Source: a bacterium
GTDB taxonomy: Bacteria; Patescibacteriota; Microgenomatia; UBA1400; PJMF01
NCBI GenBank assembly: GCA_900299155.1
Contig: OMIS01000044.1
Location: forward strand, 1 to 20,819
DNA length: 20,819 nucleotides
Direction of reading: 5' to 3'
Positions 8,185 through 15,265 of this stretch are shown one piece after another. The notes below the pieces were generated by a model that was not told where the DNA came from, searched no databases, and saw nothing but the letters and a program-made list of their open reading frames with translations. Position numbers and translations under genes: made by a program. The first letter of the stretch is position 1. Each line of letters begins with the position of its first letter.

Positions 8185-10188
8185 ATGAGGAAATTGTGTA
8201 GAGCATTCTGTCTGGGATTTCTCCTATTATTTACTCCTTATGCGCTAGCCGTAACGGCGGCCGCTACTCCTACTGCCACTACTGCTACCCGATCAGCTCA
8301 GCAAACTCAAAAATCTTCGCCACAACCAAGCACCTCACCAAGGCCCAGTCCATCGCCTAAACCAACACCCACTCCTACACCTGAACCAGCAGTAGTTGAT
8401 CTTACGAAACCATTTTCTACTTCACTGGAAACCACATATGAAGTTAGTGAAAAGGGAATCACTACCGTCACGCATAGTTTTACCGTCACCAATAACTCAC
8501 CCACGACATTTTTAAAAGAATATGGGATTCAGCTGCACTCCACCACTATTACAAACATTGCAGTTACCTATAATAAAGAAAAAATTGAACCCCAACTTTC
8601 TTCTGATGAAAATACCAACTCGATTAAAATTGTCTTTCCTGATGAAGTAGTGGGACAGGGCAAAAAACGTAGTTTCGCAATTTCATATCAAACAGCAGAT
8701 ATCGCAGTTGTAGCTGGCAAAGTTATGGAAGTTCATATTCCACCTTTTTCTAGTTCCGAAAACTATTCTTCAAGAAAAGTAGTATTAAAAACACCAGTAC
8801 AGTTTGGGAGAGCCACTCGTATTTCGCCACAATATACGGCTGTTACCTTTGATGGAAAATCATTTATAACCACCATTGATAATCCTGGTCAAAACTCAAT
8901 CTCAGCTTTTTTTGGTTCCGAACAATACTACAAGTTGACACTGAGATATAACTTAGAAAATGAAAGCTCGAGTCCAGGTGTAGCACAAGTTGCCTTGCCA
9001 CCCGATACTACATTTCAAAAAATGCATTTTATCTCACTTGATCCTCCAACTAACAATATAAAAATTGATGAAGATGGGAACTGGATTGCCACATATTCAG
9101 TCCCACCACAATCTGAACTGCCTGTGTATTTGACAGCTATTAGCAAAGTTATGCTTGAGCCAAATAAAAAGACTCCAATAATTCAGCCTAAAGCAGAACA
9201 TTTAAAAAGTCTCAAATATTGGGAAACAAATAATTCGGTGATTAGAAACGCGGTTGCTCAATTTAGCACCCCTGAAACTATCTATCATCACATTGTTGAT
9301 ACACTTTCATACTCGTACACTGTGGCACAACAAGATACAGTCACGCGGATGGGCGCTGCGGCAGCACTCGAAGAGCCTGACAATGCAGTTTGCCAAGAGT
9401 TTACCGATACCTTTGTGGCCATGAGTCGAGCTGCCAATGTACCAGCACGCAGATTAACGGGCTACGCCTATACCCCCAATACACAACTGCGACCACTTAG
9501 TTTACATGGTGACATTTTGCACGCTTGGCCAGAATTTTTTAATCCTGAGCTGGGATACTGGCAACCAGTAGACCCGACATGGGAAGATACTACAGGCGGA
9601 GTAGATTATTTCCATCAATTTGACTTAAATCATATTGTTTTTGCCATCAATGGAACTTCAAGTACAATGCCTGCACCTGCAGGTGCATATAATCTAAAAA
9701 CTGGAGACACAAAGGATGTAGAAGTAGAGTTTGAACAGAACTTTCCCAACATAAAACCAGATATCGCAGTTGCGTTTGGACCAAGTACTGTGGGTGGCGT
9801 GCAAGTGCCAGGATCCTACACACTCCAACTTACTAACAAAACTGGTCAAGCATGGTACGATATAGACACTGCACTCACGACGACTGAAGCAGACGTTCAA
9901 ATTCAGTATGAACCACTGGCATATACAGCGATATTGCCATATCAGACGATAGAAATCCCGGTGCAGTTGAGTACAAAAAATTGGAACGTTGTGCGTACGG
10001 CACCGGTCACAATCGCAGTAACTGCACCAGAAGTTGGTAAAATTTATGAGTCAAACCAAGAACTCACCGCCAGAAATCAAATCCTCGCGCCGTTCAAAGA
10101 CCCGAACGTCATCTTTGGCGTGGTCAGCGGTGTTGTCATCTTTGCCCTTGGAGCCGGGAGTGTACTGGTTTTTAGACGAAAACGGTAA
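8185..10188 (+). CDS. secreted, membrane-anchored transglutaminase-like cysteine protein
   Basis: The 667-residue protein begins with a signal peptide (hydrophobic core LGFLLLFTPYALAV) and a Ser/Thr/Pro-rich linker (about 30-70). A beta-rich region of unknown family spans about 75-340. The transglutaminase-core domain follows with a complete triad: Cys403 (NAVCQEFTDTF), His446 (HAWPEFF) and Asp463 (VDPTWED), plus the family phrase VPARRLTGY. An Ig-like or NEW-type beta region precedes a C-terminal membrane helix (VIFGVVSGVVIFALGAG) and a basic tail RRKR. The enzyme domain should therefore be outside the cell, tethered to the membrane. Such bacterial domains act as peptidases or amide cross-linkers; which applies here is unknown. 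It may partner the 7TM_transglut protein at 11998, which lacks its own transglutaminase domain. The last 143 bases overlap uvrC in another frame. Confidence 0.88.
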   Translation: MRKLCRAFCLGFLLLFTPYALAVTAAATPTATTATRSAQQTQKSSPQPSTSPRPSPSPKPTPTPTPEPAVVDLTKPFSTSLETTYEVSEKGITTVTHSFTVTNNSPTTFLKEYGIQLHSTTITNIAVTYNKEKIEPQLSSDENTNSIKIVFPDEVVGQGKKRSFAISYQTADIAVVAGKVMEVHIPPFSSSENYSSRKVVLKTPVQFGRATRISPQYTAVTFDGKSFITTIDNPGQNSISAFFGSEQYYKLTLRYNLENESSSPGVAQVALPPDTTFQKMHFISLDPPTNNIKIDEDGNWIATYSVPPQSELPVYLTAISKVMLEPNKKTPIIQPKAEHLKSLKYWETNNSVIRNAVAQFSTPETIYHHIVDTLSYSYTVAQQDTVTRMGAAAALEEPDNAVCQEFTDTFVAMSRAANVPARRLTGYAYTPNTQLRPLSLHGDILHAWPEFFNPELGYWQPVDPTWEDTTGGVDYFHQFDLNHIVFAINGTSSTMPAPAGAYNLKTGDTKDVEVEFEQNFPNIKPDIAVAFGPSTVGGVQVPGSYTLQLTNKTGQAWYDIDTALTTTEADVQIQYEPLAYTAILPYQTIEIPVQLSTKNWNVVRTAPVTIAVTAPEVGKIYESNQELTARNQILAPFKDPNVIFGVVSGVVIFALGAGSVLVFRRKR

Positions 10189-11461
10189 GGTTCTGTACGT
10201 TGGTAAAGCTAAGAATCTCAAACGACGTGTCACTTCGTATTCATACACAAAAAAACTTTCCAATCGCATTCACCAAATGGTGATGACCGCCAAAGAAGTA
10301 AAGTTCAAAATTTTAGAAAGTGAGCTTGAAGCATTACTAGTTGAAGCAGAATTAATCCGCACCTACTTACCTCAATTTAATGTAGCTCTCAAAGATGATA
10401 AAAGCGCGTTATACATTCACATCACAAAGGAAAAGTTTCCTCGAGTAGAAACAGTGAGAAAAAAGGAAATCATTTCCTATCATTTACCGGGCACTGTAAT
10501 TGGTCCATTTCCCAGTGCGTACAAAGTTCGTGAAGTGTTACAGATCGCGCGGAGCATTTTTTGTTGGTGTAGTAACCCCACTTCAGCACAGAAAAGTGAA
10601 GTGAAAAAGCCTTGTTTTTACTACCATATACGACTCTGTTCTGGAGCATGTGTAGGGCAAATTTCTGTAGAAGAATACAACGAAAATATTCAAGCATTAC
10701 TGTTATTTTTGCGCGGAAAAACTAAAGAAGTTTTGGATGGTTTGAAGCAAGATATGCTACGATATTCTGAGCAGCAAAAATATGAGAAAGCTGCAACTGC
10801 CCGCAACCAAATCAATCTGATTAAAGAAGTTACCAGTAAAAAATACACTCTTAAACCGGACCTTGTTTCCTCAGTCTCACTTTCTTCAAATGAAGTGGAA
10901 GATCAGCTCATATATTTGCGCAAACTGCTCCACACATATCAGGCAGTTCCAGCCAGTTATGAGATTAAACGTATAGAGACATATGATGTCAGCAATATCA
11001 GCGGACAACAGGCGGCAGTAGCGATGGTAACTACCATACAAGGCGAGATGGACAACAGTGAGTACCGATTGTTTAATATTCGCACGCTCAATACTCCCAA
11101 TGATTATCACATGATGAAAGAAGCTTTGCTCCGACGCCAAAATCATGCTGAGTGGGGGAAACCAAGTCTAGTGGTAATTGATGGAGGAAAGGGGCAGCTT
11201 CGCGCAGCACTTTCAGTTTGGCAGTGGGAGTGCCCTGTGATTAGCATTGCCAAAGATCCTGATCGTATTATCATTCCACACGTTCACTGGACAACCAAAC
11301 TAGATCAGGATGCCAGCAAACTAGAGAAACTTCAGTACCATATTATAAAATTACCTGAAACTCATCCTGCACTCAGATTGATTCAAAAGGGCAGAGACGA
11401 GGCACATCGATTCTCTAAAAAGCAGTTTAGCCGCAGAAAATTGAAGGCAATGTTTGAGTAG
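10046..11461 (+). CDS. uvrC: UvrC, excision nuclease incision subunit, lacking the HhH domain
   Basis: UvrC makes the two incisions in UvrABC repair. Visible in order: the GIY-YIG nuclease (LPLEPGVYWF ... VLYVGKAKNLKRRV); the cysteine cluster C175, C190, C198, C202, spaced like the reported UvrC iron-sulfur site; a UVR motif (QQKYEKAATARNQI); and the RNase H-like nuclease (YDVSNISGQQ, TPNDYHMMKEALLRR, VVIDGGKGQL, RDEAHRF). The protein stops about 20 residues after the last motif, at 471 residues against about 600 in E. coli, so the tandem helix-hairpin-helix domain is absent. No remnant is seen in the following 160 bases. The ATG at 10046 is preferred over an in-frame TTG at 10034, but no strong ribosome binding site supports either, and GTG/TTG codons nearer the core are possible. 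Translation may be coupled to the overlapping transglutaminase gene. Confidence 0.93.
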   Translation: MSQTKNSPPEIKSSRRSKTRTSSLAWSAVLSSLPLEPGVYWFLDENGKVLYVGKAKNLKRRVTSYSYTKKLSNRIHQMVMTAKEVKFKILESELEALLVEAELIRTYLPQFNVALKDDKSALYIHITKEKFPRVETVRKKEIISYHLPGTVIGPFPSAYKVREVLQIARSIFCWCSNPTSAQKSEVKKPCFYYHIRLCSGACVGQISVEEYNENIQALLLFLRGKTKEVLDGLKQDMLRYSEQQKYEKAATARNQINLIKEVTSKKYTLKPDLVSSVSLSSNEVEDQLIYLRKLLHTYQAVPASYEIKRIETYDVSNISGQQAAVAMVTTIQGEMDNSEYRLFNIRTLNTPNDYHMMKEALLRRQNHAEWGKPSLVVIDGGKGQLRAALSVWQWECPVISIAKDPDRIIIPHVHWTTKLDQDASKLEKLQYHIIKLPETHPALRLIQKGRDEAHRFSKKQFSRRKLKAMFE

Positions 11462-11466
11462 GTTCA

Positions 11467-11600
11467 GTATTTTCATACACCTAATCAAGTGACGGCAGGC
11501 GTACAGTTCCTGCCTTGATGAGCTCACTATACATAGTTCTTTACTTTCTTTAACGACTGTGACGTTCGCTCAACACACCTTAGTAGGTGTATGAAAATAC
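11467..11600. repeat. 17-bp perfect inverted repeat enclosing a hairpin (MITE-like or structured RNA)
   Basis: The left arm (11467-11483) and right arm (11584-11600) are exact reverse complements, GTATTTTCATACACCTA and its partner, 100 bases apart. After a 2-base mismatch four more pairs form outward (GGTT 11461-11464 with AACC 11603-11606). Directly inside the left arm is a second hairpin: ATCAA (11484-11488) and GGCAGG (11494-11499) pair with CCTGCC (11509-11514) and TTGAT (11515-11519), with a 5-base bulge and 9-base loop. A third short pairing is TGAGC (11519-11523) with GCTCA (11568-11572). No T-run follows, so it is not a typical terminator. It is the only long gap of this kind in the window and has no coding potential. 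It could be a small non-autonomous element or an RNA fold. Confidence 0.6.
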
Positions 11601-11609
11601 AAAACCCGA

Positions 11610-11615
11610 TATACT
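11610..11615 (+). promoter_or_regulatory. -10 box (TATACT) giving a leaderless transcript for the holin-like gene
   Basis: TATACT ends six bases before the ATG at 11622, the same spacing as at 8173-8178. Any -35 would fall inside the right arm of the inverted repeat, where no good match is seen. Confidence 0.5.
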
Positions 11616-11621
11616 AGAATT

Positions 11622-11978
11622 ATGTTCCGTCCAATTATCCGCACTGCACTCGTTCTCTTACTTTTGGCATGGCTACTACCCACCGTCAATATTTTGAACT
11701 GGGTGACACTGCTGATTGCCAGCATTGTCATTACTATTTTATTTAGTCTGATCCGTCCGCTTCTCAATATACTGTTACTTCCTATAAACATCGTTACCTT
11801 AGGATTTTTCTCAACAGTTATCAATACACTTTTACTCTATGCCGCACTATACCTTGTGCCTGGTTTTACGATCACTCCTATGGTAATTTTCGGCATCTAC
11901 TTCAATCAATTTTTCTCTATTATGCTGATTTCGTTCGCACTTGGTTTTTTGATGTCTGTTGCCAAAAAACTCATCTAA
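11622..11978 (+). CDS. small membrane protein, phage holin 4_2 / YvlD family
   Basis: The 118-residue protein has about four hydrophobic helices: about 7-24, 26-43, 55-80 and 87-113. The pattern FSLIRPLLNILLLPINIVTLGFFSTVINTLLLY, read in pieces (IRPLLNILLLPINIVTLG and FSTVINTLL), followed by YLVPGFTI, is the signature of the Phage_holin_4_2 family (YvlD-like). Despite the name, these are widespread chromosomal inner-membrane proteins of unknown function, and there is no phage gene nearby. Normal family length. It is followed after 19 bases by the 7TM_transglut gene, which has its own -10 box in that gap. Confidence 0.85.
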   Translation: MFRPIIRTALVLLLLAWLLPTVNILNWVTLLIASIVITILFSLIRPLLNILLLPINIVTLGFFSTVINTLLLYAALYLVPGFTITPMVIFGIYFNQFFSIMLISFALGFLMSVAKKLI

Positions 11979-11983
11979 CAGAG

Positions 11984-11989
11984 TATAAT
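11984..11989 (+). promoter_or_regulatory. -10 box (TATAAT) giving a leaderless transcript for the 7TM gene
   Basis: TATAAT ends eight bases before the ATG at 11998. A good -35 match (TTGCCA, 11959-11964) lies upstream with a longish 19-base spacer, inside the preceding gene. This is the likely main promoter of the ligase/peptidase block. Confidence 0.55.
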
Positions 11990-11997
11990 ACATCTCT

Positions 11998-12999
11998 ATG
12001 AAACATCTTCTGTGCACTCTTGCTATAGTCACCACTTTTTTTGCGCTGATTGCTAGCGTTTATCCTAGACCAGTATTCGCACAAACCACTCGTACTACTG
12101 CACTTCCTACTACACGACCAAGTACTAGCACCACTACTAAACTAGCACCAGTGCAAGGTGAAGTGCTTCTTGAGGCTTCAGCAAGTGCAGATGCTTCCAT
12201 GAGTGCTGCCACTGCATCACCTTCTGCACAACAAGTAGAGCAGATTATTCAAGATAAAAAAGATAAAGATATTACTGAAACTAGTGGAGTGCAGAAAAGT
12301 AAGTTAGTTAGTTTCTTGGATGAACATCCAGTTGCAGCATTGAGCTGGCATAATGTTCTCCAGCACGGTATCCGCGGAGCAATTGATCGTGGACTCCCTG
12401 CCAACATCGTAGTCTTGATCATTCTGTTTCCTATCATCACCGCCGTCATTTCTGCATCACGTCACTTAATTGGCTTACAAGGCTTTGGAATTTACATTCC
12501 TGCGGTACTTTCTGTGGCATTTGCTTCCACAGGGATCAGCACAGGAGTTGTGGTTTTTACGGCAGTATTACTCGCCACAATGTTGTTGCGTGCACCATTA
12601 CAAAAATTAAAACTACAGTATCTGCCTCGCACTGCACTACTGCTGTGGGGAGTGTCTTTATTTATTTTGTGTCTGCTCATTTTAGCTTCATACACAGGAT
12701 TTAATACGTTCCTAACACTGAATATTTTCCCACTCTTAATTATTATCTTGCTCATTGAGAACTTCATGGAGACACAACTTTCCAGCACTAGAAACCAAGC
12801 ATTTCAATTAACGATTGAAACGTTATTGATCGCTACAGTTTGTTCATTACTCATTGGCTGGGAGCCACTCCAAAAAGCAGTGCTCTTAAATCCTGAGCTC
12901 ACGGTGATTGGGGTAGCACTCTTCAACATCCTTACGGGTAAGTACTCAGGGTTGAGATTACTCGAGTATATTAGATTCCGTTCCATCATGGAACAATAA
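11998..12999 (+). CDS. 7TM_transglut-type seven-helix membrane protein
   Basis: The 333-residue protein starts with a signal-like segment (MKHLLCTLAIVTTFFALIAS) and a Thr/Ser/Ala-rich stretch (about 30-80), then a short soluble part and seven membrane helices from about residue 135. It matches the membrane half of the proteobacterial 'inactive transglutaminase fused to seven transmembrane helices' proteins (7TM_transglut). The conserved phrases are HLIGLQGFGIYIPAVLSVAF, LRAPLQKLKLQYLPRTALLL, LNIFPLLIIILLIENF and a C-terminal GKYSGLRLLEYIRFRSIM. The usual N-terminal transglutaminase-like domain is missing. In Proteobacteria this protein is encoded beside a RimK-like ligase; that ligase is the next gene here, only four bases downstream, which supports the call. 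It probably anchors or presents the ligase system at the membrane. Confidence 0.85.
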   Translation: MKHLLCTLAIVTTFFALIASVYPRPVFAQTTRTTALPTTRPSTSTTTKLAPVQGEVLLEASASADASMSAATASPSAQQVEQIIQDKKDKDITETSGVQKSKLVSFLDEHPVAALSWHNVLQHGIRGAIDRGLPANIVVLIILFPIITAVISASRHLIGLQGFGIYIPAVLSVAFASTGISTGVVVFTAVLLATMLLRAPLQKLKLQYLPRTALLLWGVSLFILCLLILASYTGFNTFLTLNIFPLLIIILLIENFMETQLSSTRNQAFQLTIETLLIATVCSLLIGWEPLQKAVLLNPELTVIGVALFNILTGKYSGLRLLEYIRFRSIMEQ

Positions 13000-13003
13000 C
13001 CCT

Positions 13004-14299
13004 ATGGTCAAAGCACACGATATATTGGGAATGAATGCTCGCCAGCAAGAATATGTTTCACTCAATAGTGGAACCGCAAAAGCATTTTGTAGTTCAAAAT
13101 ACGCCACCAAGGTATTGCTGGCCAATAAAAATATTGGGACGGCACTAATTTACGGCGTACTAACTTCTATTGAAGATGTCAATGAATTTGAGTGGCACAC
13201 ACTTGAGAAAAACTTTGTTATCAAGCCCACCAATGGAAATGCAGGAAAAGGTGTGGCAGTTTTTCGCAAGAAAATTGAAAACAAAGAAGTCTGGATAGAT
13301 ACACAGAATCAGAACTGGACATTAGAAGAAATAAAACTTCACTGTTCAGATATTTTAGCAGGTCAATACAGTACCTATGGCACGAACCATCAAGTGATTG
13401 TGGAAGAGCGTGTCCCTATCCACTCTACGTTTGATAAGTATGCATTCCAAGGCACCCCAGATGTCCGTGTCATTGTGTATAACCATGTCCCAGTTATGGC
13501 TATGCTGCGTTTGCCTACCAAAGAATCACAAGGCCGTGCAAACCTACATCAAGGCGCACTGGGAGTGGGGGTGGACATTGCAACGGGAATAACTACCTAT
13601 GCAATTACTGGGGAAGGCAGACCAATCCAGTTTTTGCCAGATAGTAAGCGCAAACTGAATGGACTGAGACTGCCATTTTGGAAAAAAACATTACAAACTG
13701 CAGTTGAAGCATCCGATGCTGCTGGACTGTCATTTTGTGGAGTAGATCTTTTCATGAGTGAAGAAAAAGGACCAATGGTCGTTGAACTCAACGCCAATCC
13801 TGGGCTTTCCATCCAATTAGCCAACCGTGCAGGACTCCGCCGCAGACTTGAGCGCGTCCGTGACTTGAATGTTTTAAATGCTGATCACGGCGTGCGCATC
13901 GGCATGACACTGTTTGCAGAAAGTTTTGCCGATAAAATTAAAGCTGAAGATGGGTTAATTATTTTGCCATTTAGAGAAAAAATTACCGTCTATGATGACA
14001 TAAAAGAAAATTCAAAGCATGCCAATGAAGTTGAGGCATTAATGAACACAGGCCGTTACCGCAGTGCGATCTCACGCCAGCTTGCTGAAAATTTTGGTCT
14101 GGTACAAGTGGAAGATTTACTCTGGTACCAGAGTGAAAAAGATGAAACAAAAGCACCAGTAATTGAAGTACAAATTAAAATTCGTTCACGAAAAATCAAG
14201 ACAGGTATGGTAGTCTTAAAGCGGCTCGATAAATCACCCTATAAAGTAGAAATTGGACGTAATGATCTTTCTGGTTTTGTCGTAGGAGAAAATGAGTAA
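13004..14299 (+). CDS. RimK-like alpha-L-glutamate ligase homologue fused to a retropepsin-like domain
   Basis: Residues about 1-295 are an ATP-grasp ligase of the 'alpha-L-glutamate ligase-like' group. They show ILGMNARQQEYVSLN, FVIKPTNGNAGKGVAVF (glycine-rich ATP loop), PDVRVIVYNHVPVMAMLRLP, ANLHQGALGVGVDIATG and the metal/ATP site VVELNANPGLSIQLANRAGL with E261 and N263. Such enzymes form amide bonds through an acyl-phosphate. The usual protein is about 320-340 residues; this one has 431. The extra C-terminus (about 316-431) resembles the retropepsin-like (RimB/'ATP-dependent zinc protease') family: LPFREKITVY, VEALMNTGRYRSAIS where the catalytic DTG reads N348-T349-G350, VIEVQIKIRSRKIKTG and VEIGRNDLSGFVV. 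In Proteobacteria the ligase and protease are separate neighbours. The Asn codon (AAC) is one base from Asp. The gene overlaps the next by eight bases. Confidence 0.87.
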   Translation: MVKAHDILGMNARQQEYVSLNSGTAKAFCSSKYATKVLLANKNIGTALIYGVLTSIEDVNEFEWHTLEKNFVIKPTNGNAGKGVAVFRKKIENKEVWIDTQNQNWTLEEIKLHCSDILAGQYSTYGTNHQVIVEERVPIHSTFDKYAFQGTPDVRVIVYNHVPVMAMLRLPTKESQGRANLHQGALGVGVDIATGITTYAITGEGRPIQFLPDSKRKLNGLRLPFWKKTLQTAVEASDAAGLSFCGVDLFMSEEKGPMVVELNANPGLSIQLANRAGLRRRLERVRDLNVLNADHGVRIGMTLFAESFADKIKAEDGLIILPFREKITVYDDIKENSKHANEVEALMNTGRYRSAISRQLAENFGLVQVEDLLWYQSEKDETKAPVIEVQIKIRSRKIKTGMVVLKRLDKSPYKVEIGRNDLSGFVVGENE

Positions 14300-15251
14300 A
14301 ATAATTGCTAAGACTGCACCAGCTAATTTACTGGAAGAAAAAGAAAAATTCTTCGCAAGTCGTACCTACAACCCGCAGTTTCAGTATGCTCAGGATATCG
14401 ATCCAGCTGAGTTAGTACAGTGGGGCAAACCTCAAGAGAGGTTGTATCAGTACGCAGTGCAGATGCTCCCTCAAACACGATCACTACATAAAGATCCCAA
14501 TGACATTATTTCTATTGAAGAAATTCAAACAGTGATTGATGCCTTTAATGCCAAGCAACACCTCACAGTGCCACTCAAAGCTCATTTTTCTGCATCATAT
14601 GTTTCCCGATGTCGAGTATTACCAGGGAATATCTATTTCCAACTACCGATAACCTATTCTCATTCCCAGTTTTTAGGATTAATGCGCCACGAACTGGAAA
14701 CACATATTTTACGGTTGCATAATAACTTGCAGCAGCCATGGGCGACGCAGATTTTCCCCGATACGATTATTCGCCGTACTGAAGAAGGACTCGCAAACTT
14801 GCACACTTTTTTGTTTAGAGAAGATAAGTTACTTCGCAAATCTTTTTGTTCGTATTTAGCTACTTGGATCGCACAGCGCGGTTCATTTAGAGAAGTTTTT
14901 GAAACACTCCGTTCACATAATTTTGAAGAGGGGACGAGCTGGAATGTTGCAGTAAAAGTAAAGCGTGGATTACGTGACACTAGCCAGCCAGGTGGAATGA
15001 CCAAAGAAGTTTGCTACTTGGAGGGTACAATTCAAGTATGGGATTGGATTATCAATCAAAAGAATGACCCCCGCCAACTATACTTGGGGAGAATTGGGCT
15101 TGAACAAATCGCAGAATTAGCTCCGCAAGCAAAACATGAGAACTTACTTTTCCCGAGTTTTTTTGATGACATGGAAGTATACTATGCGATGATTTCTGAG
15201 ATTGGTGCAGTCAATCATTTTAGTGAACTGACACCGTATCTAGTACGATAA
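14292..15251 (+). CDS. DUF1704 / MATCAP-like zinc metallopeptidase (QEGLA-motif protein)
   Basis: The 319-residue protein fits DUF1704, annotated in bacteria as 'flavohemoglobin expression-modulating QEGLA motif protein' and related to the eukaryotic tyrosine carboxypeptidases MATCAP/KIAA0895. The metal site is visible as H133-E134-x3-H138 (RHELETHILRLHN), and the third ligand lies in the EEGLA segment (164-168), the family's QEGLA with Q replaced by E. The upstream YVSRCRVLPGNIYFQLP and downstream ITYSHSQFLGLMRHE are typical. No signal peptide is seen, so it probably acts in the cytoplasm. The start overlaps the ligase gene by eight bases and has AGGAG just upstream (14284-14288). Placed between ATP-grasp ligases, it may trim what they add. 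The metallopeptidase call is strong; the substrate is unknown. Confidence 0.85.
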   Translation: MSKIIAKTAPANLLEEKEKFFASRTYNPQFQYAQDIDPAELVQWGKPQERLYQYAVQMLPQTRSLHKDPNDIISIEEIQTVIDAFNAKQHLTVPLKAHFSASYVSRCRVLPGNIYFQLPITYSHSQFLGLMRHELETHILRLHNNLQQPWATQIFPDTIIRRTEEGLANLHTFLFREDKLLRKSFCSYLATWIAQRGSFREVFETLRSHNFEEGTSWNVAVKVKRGLRDTSQPGGMTKEVCYLEGTIQVWDWIINQKNDPRQLYLGRIGLEQIAELAPQAKHENLLFPSFFDDMEVYYAMISEIGAVNHFSELTPYLVR

Positions 15252-15265
15252 AATAGAGGAGCAGT

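Noticed and set aside
8270..8400. Tandem repeat in the start of the transglutaminase gene
   Set aside because: The repeated look comes from a Ser/Thr/Pro-rich linker with varied codons, not from an exact DNA repeat.
11622..11978. Prophage or lysis cassette
   Set aside because: The holin 4_2 name is a family label; no endolysin, integrase or structural phage gene is present.
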